Shown: positions 21,811 to 33,961, numbered from the stretch's first letter. The stretch is 64,000 bases of DNA from Orobanche coerulescens (GCA_033398695.1 CM065805.1:74554762-74618761), one strand, 5' to 3'. Translations and numbers: made by a program. The notes: generated by a model not told the origin, from the letters alone.

Positions 21811-22768
21811 TGATATGAATTATCGTATAAGTCGGACGTAAATTCGCCGGAAAATGCAGCGGAAATGTTTTGTTACCTCACAACACTCGTATATGTGTAA
21901 CACTCGTAAGTTATAACCGAAAGTAGGGCAATTCGGTTTTTGTAATCAAGATAATATGAAAGTAAATTATCAAACTAGACCTATAGTTTGATAAAGCAAT
22001 CTCTCCTCAAGACCTATTGAGAATCGATTAAAATTACAACTCGAAGACGCGTCGAATTATAATCAAGTTGTGCTGAAAATCATTCAACAATGAATACATA
22101 CAAGTGTATTTCGTTTTTCAAGCTTCAAAAGTGATATTGAAAGGTTGAGGATGAGGCTAATATATAGCCATTACAACTACAAATAAGTTCAAACAAGATC
22201 AAACAAGATCAAGCTAAAAGACAAGCAATTATTAAACTAAAACACCAAGACTTTGACAAAGTTTGAAAGTAACAACATGTTTGGCTCCTTCCTTGCAAAA
22301 TCGTCCGTGGGGTACTTGAGAGGAAGAAATAATCATCTTTCTCATGTGATATCTTTCGTAAGACTTTGACAAGGACTTGTACATGAAAGGGACTTCTTGG
22401 CATCTTCTTCTCCATGTGGTTCGGCCGATCTCATACAAAAGGGTGCAGTGAATCAAATCTCTATCCTTGATCTTGATATGGTGGACTTTGAAAATGAAAG
22501 CAAATATTAAAGTAGTGGGAACAAAAGATCCTTCATGGATGCATGTCACAATAGGCCGAAATCTCCACCAAATGGCCGATTTTGTATGCATGGACATGCA
22601 TACGTATGCATGTTTTGATACGTCTAAGTTATCCCAGTTCCGATTATTAAGATCGTTCCTATTTCCGCATTTGTTTTCTCACCGAAGTACGTAGGTTCAT
22701 GTGCATGTAACGTGGTATCGTCACCTAAGTCAATTCTTACTTCGTTTGGAGACGTCACAATCGCATCA
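21811..22768 (-). repeat. LTR shared by elements A and B (958 bp)
   Basis: It starts TGATATGAATTATCG and ends ATCGCATCA, near-identical to 16573-17529. It serves as the 5' LTR of A (primer site on its left) and the 3' LTR of B (polypurine tract on its right, 22769-22788). The 20-base palindrome is at 22594-22613. Confidence 0.92.
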
Positions 22769-25700
22769 TCCCCTCCCCCTTTGAAAGGAATTGACCTCAA
22801 TTCAGTGATTCCCTCGTCGTCAAGGTAAGAAGATAGATCGCCCACGTTAAAAGTGGCGTGTACCCCATACTCTCCCGGAAGTTCTACTTTATACGCATTG
22901 TCGTTCACCTTTCCCACGATTTTGTAAGGTCCCTCGGCCCTCGGCATAAGTTCTTGCGTTTGCTAGGAAATCTCTCTTTTCTTAAGTGTACCCAAATCAA
23001 GTCGCCTATCTCGAATAGTATCGGTTTTCTGTGAGTGTTGGATTTCCTTTTGTATGCATCATTCACTTCTTTGATTCGATCATGTATTTGTCCGTGCAAC
23101 TTGATCATCGATTTATGTTTAGATTCCGCATCTTTGTGTACCAACTCGTCCTTCGGCAATGGAATCAAGTCTGAGGGTATATAAGGATTTAACCCGTAAA
23201 CGACTTCAAAAGGAGAATGTGCCGTAGCATGTGTAGGGGATCGGTTATAGGAAAATTCCGCATGAGCAAGTTTCACGTCCCAATCCTTTTGCATTTTATT
23301 CACAAGTCCTCGCAACAACGTTCCTAATGTTCGATTTGTGACTTCGGTTTGACCATCGGCTTGAGGATGATGCGAAGTGCTAAATAAGATATTTGTACCC
23401 ACTTTCCTCCATAAAGTATTCCAAAAATAGCTAAGGAATTTCGAATCCCGATCCGAAACAATAGTCTTCGGAACTCCATGTAAACGAACCACCTCTCGGA
23501 AGTATAAATCAGCCACGTTGCTTGCGTCGTCGGTTTTGCGGCAAGCCACGAAGTGAGCCATTTTTGAGAACCGATCAACAACCACCATAATAACATCCTT
23601 ACCTCATTCCGTACGGGTTAAAGCGACGATAAAATCCAGTGACACATCTTCCCACGGTCTTTCTGAAACACGTAGAGGCATATACGCTCCCGGTTTGAAC
23701 GAACTCTTTGAGATGTGACATGTTATGCATTTACTTAAAACACTGTAAACGTCTTTTAGCATTTTAGGCCAAAAGAAATGTATTTTTAGTACTTCCAATG
23801 TTTTAGCCGTGCCAAAATGTCCTGCTAAACCTCCTCCGTGAGCCTCCCGGACCAATAACTCCCGAACCGCCTGTTTTGGAACACATAGCCTATTCCCTTT
23901 AAATAGGAAATCATCTTGTAACATGAACTCCCCAAACGGACCAGATTTGCAACTTGTAAAAATTTCTCCAAAATCGGCATCATTTTCATAACACTCCTTC
24001 AACATTTCGAAACCATGTAACCGAACCTCCAGCGTAGAAAGTAAAGCATACCTCCGAGATAACGCATCCGCAACGACATTGCTTCTACCGTCTTTGTACT
24101 TGGATGAAAAGTGAAATGATTGTAGGAATTCCACCCACTTGGCATGCCTCGGACTCAGTTTATGTTTCCCGTTAATGTACTTCAATGATTTGTGGTCCGA
24201 GTGTAGAATAAAATGCTTCGTCCGTAAGTAATGACTCCAATGATCAAGGGCCCGTACGATAGCATAGAATTCTTTATCGTAAGTACAATAATTCAACCGA
24301 GCTCCGTTCAACTTCTCCGAAAAGTAAGCGATAGGTCGTTTACCTTGAATAAGAACCGCTCCAATTCCAACTCCGCTAGCATCACATTCAACTTCGAATG
24401 GTTGAGTAAAATCGGGTAGTGTTAGAATCGGTGCTTCGCATAATTTGGCCTTTAACTTCTCGAAAGCTCCTTGGGCAGCCCCGTTCCATACGAATGGTCC
24501 CTTTTTTAAACACTTCGTTATCGGGCTTGAAATGGTGCTGAAGTCTCGAATAAACCTCCGGTAAAAAGAAGCAAGTCCGTGAAATGATCTCACTTCCATC
24601 ACGGTCGTAGGGGTCGGCCAAGACTCAATTGCTTTGATTTTTGTTTGAGCAACGCCACCCCGTCCTTCGAAACGACATAGCCAAGAAAGACTATACTTTC
24701 GACTAGGAACAAACACTTCTCTTTTTTTCCATATAATTTTTGGTCCCTTAAGGTTTCGAAGATTAGCCTTAAGTGCCCGAAATGTTCTTGTAGTGATTGA
24801 CTATAGATTAGAATGTCATCCAGATATACAACCACGAACTTCCCCAGAAATGGTTTAAGCACTTCGTTGATCAATCTCATAAAGGTACTAGGCGCATTTG
24901 TAAGACCGAACGGCATAACGGTCCATTCATATAATCCATTTTTCGTTTTGAAGGCCGTATTCCACTCGTCACCTTCTCGCATTCGGATTTGATGATATCC
25001 GCTTCGTAAATCAACTTTTGAAAAGATCACCGAACCATGTAGTTCGTCTAACATGTCATCAAGTCTTGGGATAGGGAACCGATACTTGACAGTGATATTG
25101 TTCACGGCCCGACTATCCACACACATCCGCTAAGAACCATCTTTCTTAGGGACAAGTAAGACCGAAACCGCACACGGACTCAAACTCTCCCGGACATACC
25201 CGCGGTCCAAAAGCTCTTCGACTTGTCTTTGTAACTCCTTTGTCTCCTCGGGATTACATCTATAAGTGGCTTTATTAGGAAGTGGTGCTCCCGGTATAAG
25301 ATCGATTTGGTGTTCGATACCGCGAATAGGTGGTAAACCCGACGGTAATTCTTCTGGAAAAACATCCTCAAATTCGTGTAACAACACATCTAACTCTCCT
25401 CCGTTTTGTACTCCCATGTTCTCGTCCCGTGTCTCTTTAAACATCACCAAATATACTCGCTCCCCATCATTAATGGCATATTCCATTTCTCTTTCGCTGG
25501 CAAGCATGGTAAGTTTCGGTTTCTCCACTCGACTAGAACTCATCGAACGGACAGCTTGTGGGGACATTGGTTTGAGCACAATCTTCTTTCCTTTGTCTTG
25601 TAATTCATATTCATTACTCCGACCTCGATGTAAAACATCTCGGTCGAACATCCATGGTCGTCCCAAAAGTACGTGGCATGCGTCCATCGGGAGTACGTCA

Positions 25701-25941
25701 CATAACACATCGTCTCCGTATGATCCCATAGTTAAGTTGACCCGTACTTGTCTTGACACCTTTACTTTACTTCCGTCATCGAGCCAGTGTAAAGCATACG
25801 GTCTCGGGTGAGCCGTAGTAGTTAGCCCGAGTTTGGTAACCATTTCGTTTGAAGCTACATTCGTGCAACTCCCTCCGTCTATTATCAAGCTACACCACTT
25901 TTCTCCGACTTTACATTTGGAATGAAAAATTTGGTCTCTTT
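22624..25941 (-). pseudogene. B pol: protease to integrase, truncated and broken
   Basis: The minus-strand coding segment enters at 25941 in the protease region ([28 protein letters not shown]), so gag, primer site and 5' LTR are missing. It continues through RT ([12 protein letters not shown]), RNase H, and integrase (SMDFIVAL-type block reads [25 protein letters not shown]). Lesions: TGG to TAG near 25132, a 1-base deletion near 24653, TGA near 23601 at the same Arg codon as in A and E, and a 4-base deletion near 22952. The last frame crosses the polypurine tract and ends at 22624, 145 bases inside the LTR. At 25941 the sequence switches to element C on the opposite strand. Confidence 0.9.
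22769..25941 (-). mobile_element. B: 5'-truncated Ty3 element in tandem with A
   Basis: The internal region of a second copy abuts A's 5' LTR and uses it as its own 3' LTR. The minus strand therefore reads B internal, LTR, A internal, LTR. Such arrays arise by recombination between LTRs of related copies (known for plant LTR elements). B is more like A than like C, F or E in its protein text ([24 protein letters not shown]). Confidence 0.88.
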
Positions 25942-25952
25942 ATATCCGAACA

Positions 25953-28885
25953 ATGAGTTCAAAAAAAGTCGAAGGACCGAAGCTCAGGATGTTTGCAAAC
26001 GAAAAGGAAGTCGGACACGCCATTGATGATGGCGAACGTGTTTATTTAATAATGATCAAAGAGACCCGAAACCTTTCTACAAAATCACACCACAAAGAAG
26101 AAATAGATACACTGTTACACGAGTTCGCGGATGTCTTTCCCGAAGACTTGCCGGTGGGATTACCACCTATCCGCGGAATCGAACACCAAATTGATCTTAT
26201 ACCAGGAGCTCCATTACCGAACAAGGCGGCGTATCGTTGTAATCCCGAAGAAACCAAAGAACTACAATGTCAAATTGAAGAACTCATGAGTCACGGATAT
26301 GTCCAAGAGAGTTTAAGTCCGTGTGCGGTTCCAGTCCTACTTGTACCACAAAAAGACGGATCATGGCGGATGTGCATTGACAGTAGAGCCGTGAATAACA
26401 TCACCGTCAAGTATCGGTTCCCCATCCCTAGACTAGACGACATGTTAGACGAGTTGCATGGCTCGGTTATATTTTCAAAAGTTGATTTACGGAGCGGATA
26501 CCATCAAATTCGCATGCGAGAGGGAGACGAATGGAAGACGGCATTTAAAACGAAGAATGGACTTTACAAGTGGGTTGTGATGCCATTCGGCCTCACTAAT
26601 GCCCCGAGCACTTTCATGAGATTGATGAACGAGGTTCTTAAACCTTTCTTGGGGAAGTTTGTTGTCGTGTACTTAGACGACATTTTAATCTACAGTCGAT
26701 CCTTAGAGGAGCATCTTGAACACTTGCGGCACGTGTTTGAAACTCTAAGGAAACAGAAAGTTTATCAACAGCGGGAAAAGTGTACTTTTCTAGTCGAGAG
26801 TCTTGTCTTTCTCGGCTATGTCGTTTCTAAAGAAGGAGTTTCGGTGGATCAAGAGAAAATCGCGGCAACCAAGTCTTGGCCGACACCAAAAACTATCACG
26901 GAGGTACGATCATTTCATGGCCTCGCTTCTTTCTACCGACGATTCATACGGGACTTTAAGTACCATCTCTTGTCCGATCACGGAGTGTCTTAAAAAAGGT
27001 TCATTTGCATGGAAGGAGGCTGCCCAAAAAGCTTTTGAAAAATTAAAAGAAAAGTTATGTGAAGCACCGGTTTTAACGTTACCCGATTTTTCACAACCAT
27101 TTGAGGCGGAATGTGACGCTAGCAGAGTTGGAATTGGAGCGGTTCTTATTCAAGGTAAACAACCCATCGCTTACTTTTCGGAGAAGTTGAACGGAGCTCG
27201 ATTGAATTATTGTACTTACGATAAAGAATTCTATGCTATCGTACGGGCCCTTGATCATTGGAGTCATTACTTACGGACGAAGCATTTTATTCTACACTCG
27301 GATCACGAATCATTGAAGTACATTAACGGGCAACATAAACTGAGTCCGAGGCATGCCAAGTGGGTGGAATTCCTACAATCATTTCACTTTTCATCCAAGT
27401 ACAAAGACGGAAAAAGCAATGTCGTTGCGGATGCGTTATCTAGGAAGTATGCCTTACTTTCTACTCTGGAGGTTCGGTTACTTGGTTTCGAAATGTTGAA
27501 GGAATGTTATGAAAATGATGAGGATTTCGGAGAAATTTTTACTCGTTGCAAATCTGGTCCATTCGGGGAGTTCATGTTACAAGATGATTTCCTATTCAAA
27601 GGAAATAGACTTTGTGTTCCAAAACAGGAGGTTCGGGAATTATTGGTCCGGGAAGCTCACGGAGGAGGTTTAGCAGGACATTTTGGCACGGCTAAAACAT
27701 TGGAAGTACTAAAAGAAAATTTCTTTTGGCCTAGAATGCTAAAAGATGTTTACAATGTTTTAAGTAAATGTGTAACATGTCACATCTCGAAGAGTTCATT
27801 CAAACCGGGATCATATATGCCTACCGGTTCCAGAAAGACCGTGGGAAGATGTGTCCACGGATTTTATCGTCGCTTTACCCCGTACTCAACGAGGTAAAGA
27901 TGCTATTATGGTGGTTGTTGATCGGTTCTCAAAGATGGCTCATTTCGTGGCTTGCCACAAAACCGACGACGCAAGCAACGTGGCCGACTTATATTTCCGA
28001 GAGGTGGTTCGTTTACATGGAGTTCCGAAGACTATTGTGTCGGATCGGGATTCGAAATTCCTTAGCTATTTTTGGAATACTTTATGGAGGAAAGTGGGAA
28101 TGAAGCTCTTATTTAGCACTTCGCACCATCCGCAAACCGATGGTCAGACCGAGGTCACAAATCAAACATTAGGAACGTTGTTGCGAGGACTTGTGAATAA
28201 AACGCAAAAGGATTGGGACGTGAAACTTGCTCATGCGGAATTTGCCTATAACTGATCCCCTACACATGCTACGACACATTCTCCTTTCGAAATCGTTTAC
28301 GGATTAAATCCTTATATACCCCTGGACTTGATTCCATTGCCGAAAGACGAGTTGGTACACAAAGATGCGGAGTCGAAACTTAAGTCGATGATCAAATTGC
28401 ACGGACAAATACATGATCGAATCAAAGAGGTGAATGATGAATACAAATGGAAATCCAACAATCGCAGAAAACCGAGACTATTCGAAGTAGGCGACTTGGT
28501 TTGGGTACACTTAAGAAAATAGAAATTTCCGAGCAAACGCAACAACAAACTTATGCCGAGGGCCGAGGGACCTTACAAAATCGTGGGAAAAGTGAACGAC
28601 AATGCGTATAAGGTAGAACTTCCGGGCGACTATGGGGTACACGCCACTTTTAACGTGGGCGATCTATCTTCTTACCTTGACGACGAGGGAATCACTGAAT
28701 TGAGGTCAATTCCTTTCAAAGGGGGAGGGGATGATGCGATTACGGCATCTCCAAACGAAGTAAGCGAAGTAAGAATCGACGTAGGTGACGATACCAAGTT
28801 GCATGCACATGCACCTACGTACTTTGGTGAGAAAACATCCGCGGAAATGGGAACGATCTTAATAATCGGAACCGGGATAACTTAG
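25953..28885 (+). pseudogene. C pol: RT, RNase H, integrase, broken
   Basis: The first frame (25953-26993) holds the pre-RT linker and RT, with [13 protein letters not shown] and [12 protein letters not shown] intact. A 1-base insertion near 26958 shifts the frame; RNase H and the integrase zinc motif follow to 27897. A 2-base deletion near 27820 shifts again into the integrase core ([25 protein letters not shown]). TGA near 28253 (CGA to TGA) and TAG near 28520 interrupt the integrase C-terminal region. The remaining frame ends at 28885, 154 bases into the 3' LTR, with the conserved tail (TYFGEKT ... IIGTGIT). It has at least four lesions and no gag, so it is inactive. Confidence 0.9.
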
Positions 28886-29696
28886 ACGTATCAAAACATG
28901 CACACGTATGCATGTTCATGCATACAAAATCGGCCATTTGGGGAAGATTTCGGCCGATTTTGACATGCATCCTTGAAGGATCTTTTGTCCCCACTACTTT
29001 AAATACTTGCTTTCATTTTCAAGCCTACCACATCAAGATCAAGGAAAGAGATTTGATTCACTCCACTCCTTTGAAAGCATTTCGGCCGAACCACATGTGG
29101 AGGAAGAATACAAGATGTTGCTTTCTTGTTCAAGTCTTTGTCAAAGCCTTATCACATGAGATAGATGGTGATATTCTTCCTTCATGCTACCCCACGGCCG
29201 AATTCATCATGGAATAAGCCAAGCATGTGTTGTTTTTAATCTTTGTCAAAAGTCTTGATGTTTTAGTTTAATAATTGCTTGTCTTTTAGCTTGATATTAT
29301 GTGATCTTGTTTGGCTTTGTTAGGAGTTGTAAATGGCTATATAATAGCCTCATCCTCCATATTTTATAAGCATCTTGAAAGTTATAACATTGTATTTCTC
29401 TTGAAATATACGTTGAACGAGTTCAACAAAACCTTGGTTATTATTTCGACGCGTCTCGAATTTTAACTTGATCAATTCTCAATAGGTCTTGAGGAGAGAT
29501 TATCTTTATCGAGTTATAGGTCTAATTCGATAAAACACGTTCAAACCCATACACTAGCCTACCTCACGGCCGAAACCCATATAATTTCGGCCACCACCTT
29601 TTATTTTCATTGTTACTTTGATACTTGTAAAAACCGTGATAATCTTCCGTTGTATTTTATACGTTTTACGTACACTTATATACGTAATTCGTATCA
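28732..29696 (+). repeat. C 3' LTR (965 bp)
   Basis: Starts TGATGCGATTACGGC, ends TAATTCGTATCA. It is the same LTR subtype as F. The palindrome at about 28894-28913 carries one mismatch relative to the perfect form in A, D and G. A TATATAATAGCC stretch near 29338 resembles a TATA region. Confidence 0.9.
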
Positions 29697-31354
29697 CTAA
29701 CACTACCCAATTTTACTCAACCATTCGAAGTTGAATGTGATGCTAGTGGAGTTGGAATTGGAGCGGTTCTTATTCAAGGTAAACGACCTATCGCGTACTT
29801 TTCGGAGAAGTTGAACGGAGCTCGGTTGAATTATTGCATTTACGATAAAGAATTCTATACTATCGTATGGGCCCTTGATCATTGGAGTCATTACCTACGG
29901 ACGAAACATTTTATTCTAAACTCGGACCATGAGTCCTTGAAGTACATTAACGGACAACATAAACTGAGTCCGAGGCATGCCAAGTGGGTGGAATTCCTAT
30001 AATCATTTCACTTTTCATCCAAGTACAAAGACGGTAAAAGCAATGTTGTTGCGGATGCGTTATCTAGGAGGTATGCTTTACTTTCTACTCTGGAGGTTCG
30101 GTTACTTGGTTTCGAAATGTTGAAGGAGTGTTATGAAAATGATGCGGATTTTGGAGAAATTTGTACTCGTTGCAAATCTGGTCCGTTCGGGGAGTTCATG
30201 TTACAAGATGATTTCCTATTTAAAGGGAATAGGCTATGTGTTCCAAAACAGGCGGTTCGGGAATTATTGGTTCGGGAGGCTCACGGAGGAGGCTTAGCGG
30301 GTCATTTTGGAACGGCTAAAGCATTGGAAGTACTAAAGGAATATTTTTTTTGGCCAAAAATGCTAAAAGACGTTTACAATGTTTTAAGTAAATGCGTAAC
30401 ATGTCACATCTCAAAGAGTTCGTTCAAACCGGGATCGTATATGCCTCTACCGGTTCCAGAAAGACCGTGGAAAGATGTATCCATGGATTTTATCGTCGCT
30501 TTATCCCATACTCAACGAGGTAAAGATGCTATTATGGTGGTTGTTGATCGGTTCTCAAAAATGGCTCATTTCGTGGCTTGCCACAAAACCGACGACGCAA
30601 GCAACGTGGCCGATTTATACTTCCGAGAAGTGGTTCGGTTACATGGAGTTCCGAAGACTATTGTTTTGGATCGAGATTCGAAATTCCTTAGCTATTTTTG
30701 GAATACATTATGGAGGAAGGTAGGTACAAAGCTCTTATTTAGCACTTCGCACCATCCTCAAACCGATGGTCAAACCGAAGTCACAAATCGAACGTTAGGA
30801 ACATTGTTGCGAGGACTTGTGAATAAAACGCAAAAGGATTGGGACATGAAACTTGCTCATGCGGAATTTGCCTATAACCGATCCCCTACACATGCTACGG
30901 CACATTCTCCTTTTGAAGTCATTTACGGGTTAAATCCTTATATACCCTTAGACTTGATTCCGTTGCCGAAGGATGAGTTGGTCCACAAAGATGCGGAATC
31001 TAAACTTAAATCGATGATCAAGTTGCACGGACAAATACATGATCGAATCAAAGAGGTGAATGACGCAAACAAACGGAAATCCAATAATCACAGAAAACAG
31101 AGACTATTTGAAGTAGGCGACTTGGTTTGGGTACACTTAAGAAAAGAGAGATTTCCTAGCAAACGCAAGAACAAACTTATGCCGAGGGCCAAGGGACCTT
31201 ACAAAATTGTGGGTAAGTTGAACGACAATGCGTATAAAGTAGAACTTCCGGGCGATTATGGAGTACACACCACTTTTAACGTGGGCGATCTATCTTCTTA
31301 CCTTGACGACGAGGGAATCACTGAATTGAGGTCAATTCCTTTCAAAGGGGGATG
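29697..31354 (+). pseudogene. D pol 3' part: RNase H and near-complete integrase
   Basis: The frame begins abruptly after C's LTR inside RNase H ([20 protein letters not shown]). A CAA to TAA change at 30001 interrupts it. From 30117 the frame is open for 412 codons: linker, H2C2 zinc motif ([16 protein letters not shown]), core with SMDFIVAL, LDRDSKF (Ser replaced by Leu before the second Asp) and [10 protein letters not shown], and the C-terminal domain to SSYLDDEGITELRSIPFKGG. The TGA at about 31353 lies in the polypurine tract, so the usual LTR-encoded tail is missing. This is the least damaged integrase in the window, though it has no upstream gag or RT. Confidence 0.88.
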
Positions 31355-31357
31355 AGA

Positions 31358-32312
31358 TGATGCGATTGTGACATCTCCAAACGAAGTAAACGAAGTAAGA
31401 ATTGACGTAAGTGACGATACCACATTGCATGCACATGCACCTACGTACTTCGGTGAGAAAACAAATGCGGAAATGGGAACGATCTTAATAATCGGAACCG
31501 GGATAACTTAGACATATCAAAACATGCATACGTATGCATGTTCATGCATACAAAATCGGCCATATTAGGGGGAGATTTCGGCCGATTGTGATGGGAGATT
31601 CATGAAGGATCTTTTTGTCCCCACTACTTTCAAGTTTGCTTTCATTTTTCAAAGTCCACCATAATAAAATCAAGGATAGAGATTTGGCTCATTCCACCTT
31701 TTGAAATCGGACGAACATACAAGGAAGAAGATGCCAAGAAGTCCCTTTCATGTTCAAGTCCTTGTCAAAGTCTTACAAAATATATCACATGAGAAGGATG
31801 TTATCTCCTCCCTTGAAGTACCCCACGGCCGAATTTGCAAGGAAAAGCCAAGCATGTTGATTGTTTTCTTAGCTTTGTCAAAGTCTTGATAGTTTAGTTT
31901 AATATTTGCTTGTCTTTTAGCTTGATCTTGTTAGATCTTGTTTGTAGTTGTAATGGTTATATATTAGCCTCATATTCAACCTTTCAAATCACTTTGAAGC
32001 TTAAGAAAAACGAAATACATTGTGTATGTATTCTTGTTGAATGATTTTCAGCACACCTTGATTATAATTCGACGCGTCTTCGAGTTGTAATTTAATCGAT
32101 TCTCAATAGGTCTTGAGGAGAGATTACCTTATCAAGCTATAGGTCTAGTTTGATAAATTTCTTTCATATTATCCTGTTTACGTAAGCCGAATTGCCCTAC
32201 TTTCGGTTAATTCTTACGAGTGTTACACATATACGAGTGTTGTGAGGTAACAAAATATTTCCGCTGTGTTTCCTTGCGAGTTTACGTACATTTTCATACG
32301 TAATTTGTATCA
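31358..32312 (+). repeat. D 3' LTR (955 bp)
   Basis: Starts TGATGCGATTGTGAC, ends TAATTTGTATCA. A perfect 20-base palindrome around CATGCATACGTATGCATG is at 31522-31541. It closely matches the G LTR at 47877-48821. Confidence 0.9.
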
Positions 32313-32401
32313 GACAGTTTCTTGCCGATAGCTTCCACTTGTCAAAACATCTTCCTGCTGTATCGATAACGAATTCGCATCACCAGCGAGAATTCTTATC
32401 A
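32313..32401 (+). repeat. Relic of an E-family LTR end
   Basis: About 89 bases (GACAGTTTCTTGCCGATAGC ... GAGAATTCTTATCA) are a degenerate reverse complement of the first ~90 bases of the E LTR at 35270. This is the outer end of a plus-oriented E-type LTR whose remainder is missing or displaced by D. Confidence 0.75.
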
Positions 32402-33689
32402 GCAGAGGTCATAACTCATTCTTTTCATTTCCTTTCTTCGTTTTCTTTGTCGGGCGATGCATAGAGGGCGATTCCATCACTTCCAATCCTTATTTTTGTC
32501 ATCCTTCATCACCGTGAGATCGTAGGAGCATATCATCTTCTAAGTAATCATCTTCCACCGTCCAAATTCGAGGTAAATGGCTTAGAACCCTAACTTTGTC
32601 AATTTTGGTGGGTTTTCGGGTTTTGCTTGATTAATCTCGAATTGTTCAAGTATTTTGTATTATTCCTTACCAATTGTTGTTATTGGGTGATTCCCAATCC
32701 AATTTCATCGAGTTTAATCCGCGAATTATCGATTCGGGGAGATTTTGCATAAACCCTCGCCCGTATCGATTGAACGTATATTGTCATAGCTTGTAATCGG
32801 GGTTATGGGCGTATTCCATTCGATTATTGTTGTCCGTTAGGACTGAGTTATGTTAATCCTTCATTTAGGAACTGTCGTTTTCCATTAGGATCATTCGTAG
32901 TCGTTATTCATTCCCGATTCTTCGAAGATGTCTCAAAGGCAAGTACTTTACATTTGTTTACGCATTCTAGTATTTGAATTATGGCTGTGTATGTTCACCT
33001 AGGGACGGTCCGACGGGGCCTCTAGGGATACGTATTGTCGTGAGTGTGCGTATCACGAACTATGGTTAACCACCCAGGGATGTCCGACGGGGCTCTGCGG
33101 GGTACGGTGGCCGTGAGTCTCCTACCAACGGTTAACTTTGAATTGTTTTGTTGGAGAAATGTATTTTGTGCTTGTGCACCGTAAATATTCCGGAATATAA
33201 ATGTTTTTTTCTAAAATGTTTTTGGCGCTTATTTCATCTGATTAGAATGGTAGTTCAAATGGATTGTACTTGCACTAGCAGTTGTCGCTAACCCCTTAAA
33301 TGGGGGAAATACTTTTGTATTTCAGGCACAGGTCATGGAAGCAAACGAGTATGCGAGCCGTACGAGGATGATGGGCAGGCGTGATTCTGTTCAATGGTTG
33401 TCTATTGGTGTCTTGTTTGGGATTTCCATATTATGTCAGTGGCTTAAGTACTCGAGTACTTCTTTCTTGAATTTATTAATTTTGTGTACCCGTTTTGGGA
33501 ATAAATATGATTTCAAATTGTATTGTCAAATTTCAGTCTTTGGATTTAAATGTCGTGGATTGAGAAATTGTCTGTTGTCGATGATGTATGTCTTTTGTCG
33601 TATGTCGTTTTGGTGCGCTATCCTGGTGGACTCCAAAGTGTGGGGTCCACGGTGCTTTAATATGCCCTGATCGTCTTGGGGGTGTTACA
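32402..33689 (+). repeat. Tekay/Del-type LTR remnant
   Basis: The right end GGGGGTGTTACA (to 33689) and the GTGGACTCC/GGGGTCCACGG block before it match, in reverse, the outer part of the LTR at 631. Inside are two related segments near 33000-33030 and 33062-33090 (GGGACGGTCCGACGGGGC and GGGATGTCCGACGGGGCT), a small tandem duplication. No primer site follows 33689, so this is a solo or truncated LTR. The left boundary is not clear. The 111-codon ORF at 33335 has no recognisable domain. Confidence 0.5.
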
Positions 33690-33960
33690 AAGTAGAGACA
33701 TTGTCTTTTCGGCGTTGGATCATCCAAGAGCTTGGAGAGCATTGGATCATAGGGATATTCATCAAAAGCTTGGGGAATAGCTCAAGAGAAGGAATCCATT
33801 TAATCAATGGACTATAAGGGTGAGTTTCTTATATCTCTTGTGATTTCGTTTCTATATTCGTATACACGTAGCTCGATCGATCCTCGTAGGGATTCAGATC
33901 GAATTAATTTTTATTTTATTGCTTCCGCTGGGCCTTCGTTTTAGGCATCGAATCCCAACA
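33690..33960 (+). repeat. Ty1/copia-type 5' LTR (start uncertain)
   Basis: The end GGCATCGAATCCCAACA followed at once by a primer site is typical of plant copia LTRs. The start is not resolved: it may be TGTTACA at 33683, overlapping the Tekay-type end, or just inside it. Confidence 0.6.
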
Positions 33961-33961
33961 G

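Larger units (their letters stand above)
16573..22768 (-). mobile_element. A: complete Ty3/gypsy element (CRM-like organisation)
   Basis: The element is 6196 bases: 3' LTR 16573-17529, polypurine tract 17530-17549, pol, gag (start 21735), primer site 21792-21806, 5' LTR 21811-22768. Domain order is gag-protease-RT-RNase H-integrase, the Ty3 order. The left flank is CAACT. The 5' LTR runs directly into the polypurine tract of element B, so there is no right target copy: A and B share this LTR. Placement near CRM chromoviruses is inferred from the single gag-pol frame and the pol end lying in the LTR. Confidence 0.92.
25942..29696 (+). mobile_element. C: 5'-truncated Ty3 element, head-to-head with B
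   Basis: C starts inside the protease-RT linker ([19 protein letters not shown]) at the junction with B and runs through pol, polypurine tract (28712-28731) and 3' LTR (28732-29696). Its protein and LTR match element F closely (shared [22 protein letters not shown]). It has no gag, primer site or 5' LTR. Right of the LTR lies element D, starting mid-pol, with CTAAC as flank. Confidence 0.88.
29697..32312 (+). mobile_element. D: 3' fragment of a Ty3 element
   Basis: Contains the pol 3' part, polypurine tract (31338-31357) and 3' LTR. LTR and protein text are closest to element G (same RNase H start sequence as 61460 and following). D's 5' part is absent from the window; C ends exactly at D's left end. 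D's LTR is followed by GACAG and then a relic of an E-type LTR, so D probably inserted into that older LTR. Confidence 0.85.

Noticed and set aside
28553..28885. Chromodomain at the end of pol
   Set aside because: The tail lacks the aromatic cage pattern of a chromodomain; it is described only as a conserved tail.
33335..33670. 111-codon ORF
   Set aside because: Within the Tekay-type LTR remnant; composition looks random.
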